Assembly: GCF_001423295.1 (NCBI RefSeq) | Contig: NZ_LMNG01000031.1 | Coordinates: 448,431-512,430 of the forward strand | Direction of reading: 5' to 3' | From: Methylobacterium sp. Leaf112 | GTDB lineage: Bacteria; Pseudomonadota; Alphaproteobacteria; Rhizobiales; Beijerinckiaceae | Length of the DNA stretch: 64,000 nucleotides | In this document: piece by piece, positions 20,145 to 29,500 of the stretch | Layout: every line of letters starts with the position of its first letter | Position numbering within the stretch: position 1 is the stretch's first letter | Notes under the pieces: model-generated | What the model saw: the letters and a program-made list of their open reading frames with translations, nothing else | The model's database searches: none | Told to the model about the DNA's origin: nothing | Program-made: the position numbers and the translations under genes

Positions 20145-20292
20145 GCGTTCATCTCTCCCTGGCCGAAGGCGCATTCGCGGGGGACCGGCACCGGGGTGGG
20201 CGACGGCGGCGCGGGGCCTCGTTTCCGACAAATTAACGCGGCATCGGGAGCTTACGCCAGACCGCGTCGCATTTCATCGGCCAACATCCGTC

Positions 20293-20640
20293 ATGCTCCG
20301 GCTCTCCATGATCGCCCCTGCGCGCATCGTCGCGACCGCCGCCTGCCTCGTCGCCGTGGCGGGGTTCGCCGGGGCGTGCTCGAGCGACCTCAATCCCCTG
20401 AAGGCGGCCTATCAGCCCGGCCCGGCCGCCCCCGCCTTCGTGGCCGAGTCGCGCAAGCCCGGCGGGGACTTCCTGCCCGTGGGCGTCTCGGCGCCGGCCC
20501 GCCCGATCCGGGCGAAATCCGCGGAGGGGACCAAGGCCCTCGAGGCCGAACTCGAAGGCGCGCGCGGCCGCAACGAGGCTCAGGGACGCTCGGCCGAGAG
20601 TGCCGGCCGTGCGACCCGCCCGGCCTCCGCGACGCCCTGA
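20293..20640 (+). CDS. Small putative lipoprotein
   Basis: 115 residues. A signal peptide with lipobox FAGAC (Cys near residue 27) predicts lipidation and membrane anchoring. The mature part (CSSDLNPLKAAYQPG...) is Ala/Pro-rich and ends in a charged, probably helical stretch (EGTKALEAELEGARGRNEAQ). No family recognised. The ATG at 20293 is one option, and an ATG at 20308 also keeps the whole signal peptide. Neither has a clear Shine-Dalgarno. It is divergent from phaC with 148 bp between. Confidence 0.7.
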   Translation: MLRLSMIAPARIVATAACLVAVAGFAGACSSDLNPLKAAYQPGPAAPAFVAESRKPGGDFLPVGVSAPARPIRAKSAEGTKALEAELEGARGRNEAQGRSAESAGRATRPASATP

Positions 20641-20808
20641 AGCATCCGCCGGGACCACCCTGCGGACCACCCCGAGACGAACTTTCCTTGGGAGCGGGGC
20701 CAAAAAGATAACGGTCGGCGCGAAACGCGCGAAGTGTTAGACCACGCCGGCATCTCCGGGTGATGACAGCCCTTTACCTTTCGCGCGCCTCGGTCCCGAT
20801 CCGCGCCC

Positions 20809-22074
20809 ATGGACACCGTGAAGGCCATGACCGACTTCCATCGCATCAAGCGCCTGCCGCCCTACGTCTTCGAGCAGGTGAACCGGATCAAGGCCCAGGC
20901 CCGCGCCAACGGCGCCGACATCATCGATCTCGGCATGGGCAACCCGGACCTCGACGCGCCGCGTCACGTCATCGCCAAGCTGGTCGAGACCGCCGGGCGT
21001 CCGCGCACGGACCGGTATTCGTCGTCCAAGGGCATCGCCGGCCTGCGCCGGGCCCAGGCGAACTACTACAAGCGCCGCTTCGGCGTGAGCCTGAACCCCG
21101 ACACCCAGGTGGTGGCGACGCTGGGCTCCAAGGAGGGCTTCGCCAACATGGCCCAGGCCATCACGGCGCCCGGCGACGTGGTGCTGGTGCCCAACCCGAG
21201 CTACCCGATCCACGCCTTCGGCTTCCTCATGGCGGGCGGCGTGATCCGCTCGGTGCCGGCCGAGCCGACGCCGGCCTTCTTCCCCGCCGTCGAGAAGGCG
21301 ATGCAGCACTCGATCCCCAAGCCCGTGGCGATCGTGGTCTGTTATCCCTCGAACCCGACGGCCTACGTGGCGAGCCTCGATTTCTACCGGGACCTCGTCG
21401 CCTTCGCCAAGCGCCACGAGATCATCATCCTGTCGGACCTCGCCTATGCCGAGGTCTATTTCGACGGCGAGCCGCCGCCCTCCGTGCTGGAGGTGCCGGG
21501 CGCCATCGACTGCACGGTCGAGTTCACGTCCCTGTCGAAGACGTTCTCCATGGCCGGCTGGCGCATGGGCTTCGCCGTGGGCAACGAGCGGCTGCTGGCG
21601 GCGCTGACCCGGGTGAAATCCTACCTCGATTACGGCGCGTTCACGCCGATCCAGGTGGCGGCGACCGCCGCGCTGAACGGACCGGAGGACTGCATCGCCG
21701 AGATGCGCTCCATCTACAAGAAGCGCCGCGACGCCCTCATCGAGTCGTTCGACAAGACCGGCTGGAAGATCCCCAGCCCCTCCGCCTCGATGTTCGCCTG
21801 GGTGCCGATCCCGGAGAAGTACCAGGCGCTGGGCAGCCTCGAATTCTCCAAGCTCCTCCTGGAGAAGTCCGACGTGGCGGTGGCCCCCGGCATCGGCTTC
21901 GGCGAGCACGGCGACAACTTCGTGCGCATCGCCCTGGTGGAGAATGAGCAGCGCATCCGGCAGGCCGCCCGCAACATCCGGCGGTTCTTCGACAGCTCCG
22001 ATCGGACGCTCCACAATGTGGTGCCCCCGGCCGCCGCCCCGGCCGGATCGCCCCCCCTCGCCAAGGCAGGCTGA
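20809..22074 (+). CDS. Class I/II pyridoxal-phosphate aminotransferase (AlaC / DapL-like)
   Basis: 421 residues of the fold-type I aminotransferase family. Visible motifs are DLGMGNPD near residue 42, YSSSKGIAGLR, CYPSNPTA, LSDLAYAEVYFDG, and the PLP Schiff-base lysine in SLSKTFSMAGWRMGF (near residue 248). The closest textual resemblance is to YfdZ/AlaC alanine transaminases, which are often annotated LL-diaminopimelate aminotransferase. Which amino donor it uses cannot be decided. The C-terminus has a Pro/Ala tail. The start at 20809 precedes a second in-frame ATG (20827) whose product MTDFHRIKRLPP also looks like a family N-terminus. Cytoplasmic, monocistronic. Confidence 0.9.
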   Translation: MDTVKAMTDFHRIKRLPPYVFEQVNRIKAQARANGADIIDLGMGNPDLDAPRHVIAKLVETAGRPRTDRYSSSKGIAGLRRAQANYYKRRFGVSLNPDTQVVATLGSKEGFANMAQAITAPGDVVLVPNPSYPIHAFGFLMAGGVIRSVPAEPTPAFFPAVEKAMQHSIPKPVAIVVCYPSNPTAYVASLDFYRDLVAFAKRHEIIILSDLAYAEVYFDGEPPPSVLEVPGAIDCTVEFTSLSKTFSMAGWRMGFAVGNERLLAALTRVKSYLDYGAFTPIQVAATAALNGPEDCIAEMRSIYKKRRDALIESFDKTGWKIPSPSASMFAWVPIPEKYQALGSLEFSKLLLEKSDVAVAPGIGFGEHGDNFVRIALVENEQRIRQAARNIRRFFDSSDRTLHNVVPPAAAPAGSPPLAKAG

Positions 22075-22246
22075 GGCGCAAGGCCGGCTGAAGCGCAAGG
22101 CCGACTGAGGCGTACGCCGCCGCACTTGTTGCGCGGCGGCGACAGGCACCGGCAAAGCGGTGCACGGGCGGACGGCGCGGCTTGTCACCCGTGGCCGGCA
22201 TCCGCAGGGTCGGGCGATGTCGCGAGTTTCATTCGCAGAGGATCGC

Positions 22247-22459
22247 ATGCGCCGATTGACCCTGATTGCCGCGCTGGCGCTGGCCGCGTCGGCCGGCGCC
22301 TGCGCCCCGAAGCCCATCGTCGCCCGTGACCCCGTCCCGGCACCGGCGCCGGGCCTCGGCTATGCCTGCGACTCGCGCCCGGTGGTGCTGAACGCGTTCT
22401 ACTCGAATTGCACCCCGATCCAGCGCGAGTCCGAGGTGGTGATCCACTCCAAGGGCTGA
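22247..22459 (+). CDS. Small lipoprotein
   Basis: 70 residues. MRRLTLIAALALAASAGAC is a textbook lipoprotein signal with Cys19. The 51-residue mature part has two further Cys (YACDSRP, FYSNCTP) that could form a disulfide in the periplasm. AGAGG precedes the ATG by 6 nt. No family recognised. It sits in a series of small exported proteins (22247, 22602) between the aminotransferase and prfB. Confidence 0.75.
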   Translation: MRRLTLIAALALAASAGACAPKPIVARDPVPAPAPGLGYACDSRPVVLNAFYSNCTPIQRESEVVIHSKG

Positions 22460-22601
22460 CGGCAACGCGCCTTTCCGTTTCCCACAGGGCGAGGCCGCGC
22501 AGTCGCGTGGTGACGCCGAAGGGCCACGGACAGGGCGCCGGGTTTGCGCCATGGTGGGCGGCAGACGTATCCCTCCGATCCTCTCTCCCTGGAGCCTGCC
22601 C

Positions 22602-22919
22602 GTGTCGCTGACCTCGCGAACGATCCTCGCCGCCGGCCTCGTCGGGCTCGGACTCACCGCATCGGCCGTGGCCGAGACCCGCTACCACGCCGCCGACGGA
22701 CCGGTGGTCCTACCCACCGACTTCGCCACGGGACGTCCGTTCCCCGATGATCCACGCGCCATCCCGGTTCCGAGCGTGATGAACGGCGGGGGGTTCGGTT
22801 TCACCGGCACCGAGTATTTCAGCGACAGCCACAGCGAAGGCCGCCTCGACGGCTCGACCCATCCGCGCGAATACGTCCTCAACCCGGCCCGCATCGGCCC
22901 GCAGGATTATCGCCGCTGA
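22602..22919 (+). CDS. Small secreted hypothetical protein
   Basis: 105 residues from a GTG at 22602 with TGGAG 7 nt upstream. The Sec signal peptide (LTSRTILAAGLVGLGLTASAVAE) leaves a mature protein of about 80 residues without Cys, rich in Gly, Asp and aromatic residues (FGFTGTEYFSDSHSEGR). The stop overlaps the convergent gene on the other strand by 13 bp. Function unknown. Confidence 0.72.
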   Translation: MSLTSRTILAAGLVGLGLTASAVAETRYHAADGPVVLPTDFATGRPFPDDPRAIPVPSVMNGGGFGFTGTEYFSDSHSEGRLDGSTHPREYVLNPARIGPQDYRR

Positions 22920-23356
22920 GGATCGGACGGCGCGCCCCGGGTGGGCGTGCGCCGCAGGCGTGAATCCACGAGGACGGCGCCGGCGATGCCGGCCGCGTAC
23001 GCCGTGAGGTTCCACAGGGAGAAGATCCGTCCGAGCAGGAGCTGTCCGGCCAGGGTCGCCCGGAATGCGTCGAGCCCCGGCGCGTGGACGAGGCGCACCA
23101 GCTCGACGGCAAGCGCCACGAGGGCGGCCAGGACGACGATGCGGCGGCGCGGGCGCGGCAGGACGGTCGCCACGAGGCCGTAGACCATCGCGCCCCAAAG
23201 GATCGACCCGCCATACTTCACCAGGGCCGGCGGCAAGCCCAAGGGCACGAGGCGCAGGACCGTGCCCATCGCCACAACCGCGACGGTGGCGGCGAGGAGC
23301 GTCGGGCGTTCCTGCAGCGGGGCGGGGCGGTCGCGGTTCATGGTCCGGGTCGTCAT
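22907..23356 (-). CDS. DUF2809 / VanZ-like integral membrane protein
   Basis: 149 residues with four hydrophobic segments (about 21-40, 48-66, 72-92, 112-128). The pattern LVKYGGSILWGAMVYGLVATVLPRP and LVALAVELVRLVH with IFSLWNLTAYAAGIAGAVL resembles DUF2809, a small VanZ-related membrane family of unknown role. An ATG at 23356 is used, and an internal Met at residue 6 is possible. It converges on and slightly overlaps the secreted protein gene ending at 22919. Confidence 0.8.
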   Translation of the reverse strand: MTTRTMNRDRPAPLQERPTLLAATVAVVAMGTVLRLVPLGLPPALVKYGGSILWGAMVYGLVATVLPRPRRRIVVLAALVALAVELVRLVHAPGLDAFRATLAGQLLLGRIFSLWNLTAYAAGIAGAVLVDSRLRRTPTRGAPSDPQRR

Positions 23357-23439
23357 CGGGGAGCGCTCCGGCGTTTACACCATGCGGGCGGGTCGGTATC
23401 ACCCGCGCTCACACCTCGCACACGAGCCCGAAACACCAG

Positions 23440-24568
23440 ATGCGCGCCGAGATCGAACAACTCTCGGATGCCGCCAAGCAGTCGATCGGACTGCTGAGGA
23501 GGCATCTTTGACTGGGATACCGTCGAAAAACGCCTCGCGGAGCTGAACGCGGCGTCCGAGGACCCGGCCCTGTGGAACGATGCGGAGGCCGCGCAGAACG
23601 TCATGCGCGAGCGCACGCAGCTCGACGAGGCCTTCACCTCCATCAAGCGCCTGTCCCAGGACCTCGACGACGCCGCCACCCTCATCGAACTCGGTGAGAT
23701 GGAGGGCGACCAGGACACGGTTCTGGAAGGCGAGAACGGCGTCCGCGCCGTCGAGAAGGAGGCCGCGCGCCGCCAGATCGAGACCCTCCTGTCCGGCGAG
23801 GCCGACGGCTTCGACACCTATCTCGAAGTCCATTCGGGGGCCGGCGGCACGGAGAGCCAGGACTGGGCCAACATGCTCCAACGCATGTACGGGCGCTGGG
23901 CCGAGCGCAGGAAGTACAAGGTCGAGATCGTCGAGTGGTCGGACGGCGACGAGGCCGGGATCAAGGGCGCCACGCTCCTGATCAAGGGCCACAACGCCTA
24001 CGGTTGGCTCAAGACCGAGTCGGGCGTGCACCGGCTGGTACGGATCTCGCCCTACGATTCGAGCGCGCGCCGGCACACGAGCTTCGCCTCCGTGTGGGTC
24101 TATCCGGTGATCGACGACCGCATCGTCATCGAGATCAAGGAATCCGACTGCCGCATCGACACCTACCGCTCGTCGGGCGCCGGCGGCCAGCACGTGAACA
24201 CCACGGATTCCGCCGTGCGCATCACCCACAATCCCACCGGGATCGTGGTGGCGTGCCAGCAGGAGCGGTCGCAGCACAAGAACCGGGCCACCGCCTGGAA
24301 CATGCTGCGCGCCCGCATGTACGAGGCCGAGTTGAAGAAGCGGGAGGAGAAGGCCAACGCCGAGGCCGCCGCCAAGACGGATATCGGCTGGGGCCACCAG
24401 ATCCGATCCTACGTGCTGCAACCGTATCAGCTGGTGAAGGACCTGCGCACGGGGACGCAATCCACCGATCCGGACGCGGTGCTCGACGGGGCGCTGGATC
24501 CGTTCATGGAGGCATCCCTGGCCCAGCGTGTCTACGGCGGCGCCGACGCGGTCGAGGATCTCGACTGA
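23440..24568 (+). CDS. prfB: Peptide chain release factor 2 (programmed +1 frameshift)
   Basis: The gene is read as 23440-23508 plus 23510-24568, giving 375 residues. The first frame encodes 23 residues ending ...LLRRHL and stops at TGA (23509-23511). A +1 slip on CTT-TGA-C continues as DWDTVEKRLAELN. RF2 recognises UGA and UAA stops and hydrolyses peptidyl-tRNA. GGQ is at residues 248-250 (SGAGGQHVNTT). The codon-recognition tripeptide reads SPY (SPYDSSARRH) rather than the commoner SPF, a conservative change. An internal Shine-Dalgarno drives the frameshift, which autoregulates RF2 level. Single gene. Confidence 0.97.
23497..23512 (+). promoter_or_regulatory. prfB programmed frameshift element
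   Basis: AGGAGG at 23497-23502, a 3-nt spacer, then CTT TGA C (23506-23512). The layout matches the E. coli prfB site, with an even stronger Shine-Dalgarno stimulator. When RF2 is scarce the ribosome shifts +1 on CUU and completes the protein. Confidence 0.95.
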
Positions 24569-24590
24569 GACTTTTCGGGCGACCCTTCTC

Positions 24591-25847
24591 TCAAGGAACC
24601 TGAGCGAGGGCGTCGGCCAATCGAAGGAAGCGCTGCGGATCGACGGGCTCCCCGTCGATCCGGGTCTCGTAATGCAGATGGCTCCCCGTCGAGCGGCCCG
24701 TCGAGCCGACGCGGCCGACGAGGGCCCCGGCTGCGACCCACTGCCCCGGTGTCACCGCGTAGGCTGAGAGATGCGCGTAGCGTGTCGCCAGCCCGTGGCC
24801 GTGATCGATCTCCACCATGTTGCCGTACCCGCCGTTGTAGTCGGCGACCGTGACGCGTCCGGCCGCCGTGGCGTAGGCCGGCTCACCGGTCTCGGCGCGC
24901 AGATCCAGGCCCGTATGCATGGCGTAGCCCCGCGTGAACGGGTCGAGGCGGGCGCCGAAGGTGCTCGACACCGGCATGTCGCCGGCGATGGGCCGTCGCA
25001 GGGGCAAGGTCTCGGTGATGCGGCGAAGGGCGGCCGCCTCGGTGACGGCCCGTTGCGCCTGAGCAGCGGCGATCCCGAACGGATCGTCGCCGAGGGGCAC
25101 CAGGGGTCCGCCGAGGCCGGGCTCGCGCGACTCGAACCGCGACGGATCCAGGCCTGTTCGGGCAACGAGTCCGCGTAGGCGCTGAGCCGTGCGTCCGGCA
25201 CTCGCGCCGATGCCGGCGACCGCTCGGGACTGAGCCTCGGCCAAGCCGTCGAGGCGGCGCGCCAGATGGGCCACGACGAGGCCGGTGCGGCGGAAGGATT
25301 CCCGGGCGCCGCGCAGATCCAGGGGCTCGACCGGGGAATCTACAGCCGGCACCGGTTCCGGTGTCGGGAACGGCTTGGCCGTGGCGCCGGGACGCCGCTG
25401 GGCGGCCTCACGCACGATCTCGTCCTCGGCCGGTACCTGGGCCGGCAATTCGGGCAGGCGGGACGCCACGGGGTCGCCGGCCAAAGCCGAAAGTACGCCC
25501 TGACGCGATTCGAGGGCAGCCTGGCGCCGGGACAGATCGGCCAGACGCGTCGCGAGGCCGTCGCGCGTCGTCACCTGCTCCACGGTTGCCCGTTCGAGTT
25601 CGAAGCGGAGGGCGGCGATGCGCGACTCGTAGCCGTACTGCATCGTACTCTGCTGCGACACGAAGCGAGCCAGCACTTCGTCGTGGAACACGAGGTAGTA
25701 GGTGGCTCCACCGGCCCAGGCCGTCGAGAGTGCCAACGCTGCTCCGAGGACCCGCAGACCGGGTCCCCGCCCGAAGGGACCGGCTCCCGGTCCGGCCACG
25801 GCCTTGGGCTTCGCCGTGTCGTGGGGCTGACGGGTGAGGAAGGGCAT
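24591..25847 (-). CDS. M23 (LytM) family metallopeptidase, membrane anchored
   Basis: 418 residues. A short cytoplasmic tail and one TM segment (GLRVLGAALALSTAWAGGATYYLVF, residues about 30-54) are followed by a coiled-coil-like region (about 65-115), a Pro-rich linker, and a C-terminal LytM domain. Zn and catalytic motifs HTGLDLRAETG and GSHLHYETRIDG are complete, so it is probably an active DD-endopeptidase on peptidoglycan cross-links rather than a degenerate activator. It resembles NlpD/EnvC-like or MepM-like periplasmic hydrolases. It ends 22 bp from the convergent prfB stop. Confidence 0.92.
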   Translation of the reverse strand: MPFLTRQPHDTAKPKAVAGPGAGPFGRGPGLRVLGAALALSTAWAGGATYYLVFHDEVLARFVSQQSTMQYGYESRIAALRFELERATVEQVTTRDGLATRLADLSRRQAALESRQGVLSALAGDPVASRLPELPAQVPAEDEIVREAAQRRPGATAKPFPTPEPVPAVDSPVEPLDLRGARESFRRTGLVVAHLARRLDGLAEAQSRAVAGIGASAGRTAQRLRGLVARTGLDPSRFESREPGLGGPLVPLGDDPFGIAAAQAQRAVTEAAALRRITETLPLRRPIAGDMPVSSTFGARLDPFTRGYAMHTGLDLRAETGEPAYATAAGRVTVADYNGGYGNMVEIDHGHGLATRYAHLSAYAVTPGQWVAAGALVGRVGSTGRSTGSHLHYETRIDGEPVDPQRFLRLADALAQVP

Positions 25848-25959
25848 CGACGTGAACCTGATCCAACACGCACCATCTGGCCGGATCAGGGTTAACGAAG
25901 GCTCACCATCACGCCTTGGGATTCACCATGCGGGTCAGGGGCGTCACGCCGATGCCGGC

Positions 25960-26427
25960 TCAGGCCTCGCCCTGCGCCGCCGCCAGGACCTCCTCGGCAT
26001 GGCCCGGAACCTTCACCTTCGGCCAGATCCGGACGATGCGGCCCGAGCGGTCGAGCAGCATCGTCGTACGCTCGACCCCCATGTACTTCCGGCCGTACAT
26101 GCTCTTCTCGACCCACACCCCGTAGGCCTCCAGCATGGCCTTCGACTCGTCCGAGGCCAGCGGAAAGGTAAGGTCGTACTTCGCCCTGAACTTGTCGTGG
26201 CTCTTCACCGAATCGGGCGAGACTCCGATCACGATCGTGTCGGCAGCCGCGAATGCCGGCCCGAGGGCGTTGAATCCCTGCGCTTCCAGGGTACACCCGC
26301 TCGTGTCGTCTTTCGGGTAGAAGTACAGAACCACCTTGCGGCCGGTGAGATCGCCCAGGCGGATGGCGTCGCCGCCAGCCCCGGGCAGATCGAAGTCGGG
26401 AGCCTGATCTCCGGTAACGAGGGGCAT
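25960..26427 (-). CDS. bcp: Thioredoxin-dependent thiol peroxidase (BCP/PrxQ family)
   Basis: 155 residues, the normal length. The peroxidatic Cys45 is in KDDTSGCTLEAQGF. The second Cys that many BCPs have five residues later is absent (QGF follows), so it would work as a 1-Cys type or use a distant thiol. Other PrxQ features are present (VVLYFYPKDDT, GVSPDSVKSH, FPLASDE). It reduces hydrogen and organic peroxides in the cytoplasm. AAAGGAAGG precedes the ATG. It is divergent from the large AsmA-like gene. Confidence 0.94.
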   Translation of the reverse strand: MPLVTGDQAPDFDLPGAGGDAIRLGDLTGRKVVLYFYPKDDTSGCTLEAQGFNALGPAFAAADTIVIGVSPDSVKSHDKFRAKYDLTFPLASDESKAMLEAYGVWVEKSMYGRKYMGVERTTMLLDRSGRIVRIWPKVKVPGHAEEVLAAAQGEA

Positions 26428-26565
26428 GATGCCTTCCTTTCGGCCGATTGATGGTGTGCCTGGGGCCAACGCCATGGCCCGGGTCGAATGCCCGAGAAGC
26501 CTTTCCTCCACGGACCGCCGCTCGATAGCCCGAGGGTGCGTTCCGATCCAGCGGCTCACGGATTG

Positions 26566-29500
26566 ATGGTTCAGGACACGGTCACGGGTTTGCGGCCGGG
26601 CCGCGTGGCCGGACGGCGGCGGCGCTGGGTCCTCTGGCCCGTACTGATCCTCGTGCTCGGCGTCGGCCTCGGGCTCGCCGGCCTGGTTTGGCGCTTGTCC
26701 AACGGTCCCCTGCGCATCGACGGCATGTCGGAGCGTGTCGCATCGGCCATCGCCGGCAGCATCGGCACGGGCTGGCGCGTGACCTTGCGCGACAGCGCCC
26801 TGGAGCTCGATTCGGAAAATTCCCTGGCCCTGCGGGTGGCCGGGCTCGACATCTACAACTCCGAGGGTGCCCTCGTGGTGCGGGCGCCGCAGGCCGTGGT
26901 GAGCCTCGACACCTGGGGCCTCGCCCGCCTCTCGGTCCAGCCGCGCGCCATCGAATTCCGCGACCTCCAGATGACCGCCCTGGTTCACCGCAACGGCGCC
27001 ATCGCGTTCGCGGCGAACGACCCCGATCAGGCCGGGGCCGTCCAACCCCATACCCTGCCGAGCGTCGACGCCACGCAAGGGGCCGTTTCGCCGATCTCGG
27101 CCACCGTGGCGTCGATCTTCGGAGTGGTGCTGGATTCCGCCGGGATCGTCGGGGCGCTCGACCGGGCGCGCATCACCAACGGCCGCCTCACCCTCATCGA
27201 CGACGACGCCCGCCAGCGCGCGGTGTTCGAGCACGTCAACGGCCTGTTCCGGCGCGACGCCACCCGCAACGCCCGCGTGTTCGAACTGCGCATCGACGGT
27301 CCGCACGGGGAATGGCGTTTCGGCGGCGACGTGCAGGAGGCCGGTGGCACCCGCCGCACGGGCATCATCACCCTCGACGATCTGCCGATCACCGACCTGC
27401 TGCTGCTCTCCGGTCAGTCGAAGCTGCCGGTGGAGACCGACCTCAAGCTCTCGGCCAAGGCCGACGTCGCCCTCGACGCCGGACGGATCGAGTCGATGGC
27501 GGCCACGATCCGAACCAGCGACGGCAACTTCCTCATCGAGGAGAAGGACTTCAACCCCGTCACCATCGACAGCCTCGCGGCGAAGGTGAGCTGGGACGAG
27601 GCGGGCCGGGCGATGAAGCTCGATGCCCTCGACTATCGCGGCGCGGGCAACTCGGCTCGTCTCACCGGGGCCTGGACAGCAGGGGCTCCGGATTCCGACA
27701 TCGCCTGGACCATGAGCCTCGCCGGGCGCGACGCCACCCTGCGGGGCGCCAACGCGCAGGACCGCCCCGTCGCGATCGAATCCCTGTCGGCGCATCTCAC
27801 GGGGCGGGCCGGCGGCATCGCCATCGACGATTTCTCCGTCAAGGCCGGCCCGGCGAGCGGGCGGATCACCGGCACCCTCGGCACCACCGCCGACGACGAC
27901 GGGCTGACCCTGCGCATCGCCGCGGCCAACACCGATGGGCGCATGGCCATGCGCCTGTGGCCCGAACACGTGGCGCCGGCGGCGCGCAACTACCTCGTCG
28001 ATTACCTGCGCGGGGGAAAAGTCGACAGCGTCGACATCACCGTCGACATGAGCGGCAGCGAACTCGCCGCCGCGACGCGCGGCGAACCGATGCCCGACAA
28101 TGCCGTGCACATCGCCTTCGCCGTCTCCGACGCGACGCTCGCGGTCTCGGACGACGCGCCGCCCCTGAGCCGTGGCCGCGTCACCGGTGTCATCACCGGC
28201 CTCACCACCACCATCCGCAACGTGACCGCCGACCTGCGCATGGCCGACAACCGCGTCCTGTCCATCACCGACGGATCCTTCGTCATCCCGAAGATCACCC
28301 CGGAGGCGGTGGTGGCGCAGATCGGCATGCGCCTCGGAGGCGGGGCCGATGCCCTCGTCTCCCTGATGCAGACGAAGATGTTCAAGACCCTGACCGGCGT
28401 CGACATCGATCCGGCCAGCGTGAAGGGCACGGCCGACCTACGCATCGACTTCCCGCTGAACCTCAAGCAGATCCCCGACCTCCCGGACCTGCCGGTGACC
28501 ATCGGGGGCACGCTCACGGATGTCGGCGTCGACAAGGCCTTCGGCAAGGAGCGCCTCGACGCCGGGCGGTTCACGGTGTCCTACGATCGCGGCGCCTTCG
28601 CCCTCAAGGGCGATGCCCGCGTCATGGGCTCGCCCCTCACGGTGGATCTGCGTCAGCCCAAGCCCGGGGCGCCTGGCGAAGTTCTCGTCGGTCTGAGCCT
28701 CGACGAGGCCCTGCGCGCCAAGAAGGGCCTGCCCGTCGCGCCCCAGCTCACCGGCGCCATTCCGGTGAGGATCGCCGTGCCCATCGGACGCCCGGGTTCG
28801 GGCAAGCCGCCGATCCGGATCGAGGCCGATCTGGCCCGTGCGGGCATCGACGGCATCGTGCCGGGCTTCACCAAGGCCGCCGGAAAACCTGGCCGCCTCG
28901 CCTTCACGTTGATCGAGAACGCGTCGGGTGGCGGGTTCGAGCTGCGCGACATCGTCCTCGACGCAGCCCCGGCTGCGGCGCGGGGTACGGCGAGCCTCGG
29001 GGCGGACGGCCAGTTCGAGCGGGCCGATCTGTCGAGCCTGAAGCTCTCACCGGGCGATGACATGCGCCTGCAGCTCGAACGCTCCGGAAACACCTATCGG
29101 ATCGGCGTCAAGGGCGCCGTGGCCGATGCCCGCCCGATCCTGCGCGGGCTCACCGGCCAGGATGGCAAAAGCAAGGGCGACGCCGCCCCCAAGGACATCG
29201 ACGCCGACCTCTCCCTCGCCATCCTCACGGGCTTCAACGGAGAGGCTCTGACCAACGCCTCCGTCAAGCTCGTCCTGAAGGGCAAGGACGTCCGCTCCGG
29301 CCGGGTCCAGGGCCGCTTCGGAGCGGCCCCGTTCACCGCTCAGATCGGCCGCTCGGACCAGGGCCCGACCCTGACGCTGGACACCCAGGATGCCGGCGCG
29401 ACCCTGCGGTTCGCCGACATCTACAAGCGGATGTATGGCGGCCGGCTGATCATGAGCACCGCTCTCAACGACGGACCGCAGGCGGGCGTCGTGCAGATCC

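Noticed and set aside
25960..28110. Long minus frame extending bcp to 716 codons
   Set aside because: Only the last 155 codons look like protein (BCP). The rest mirrors the AsmA-like gene.
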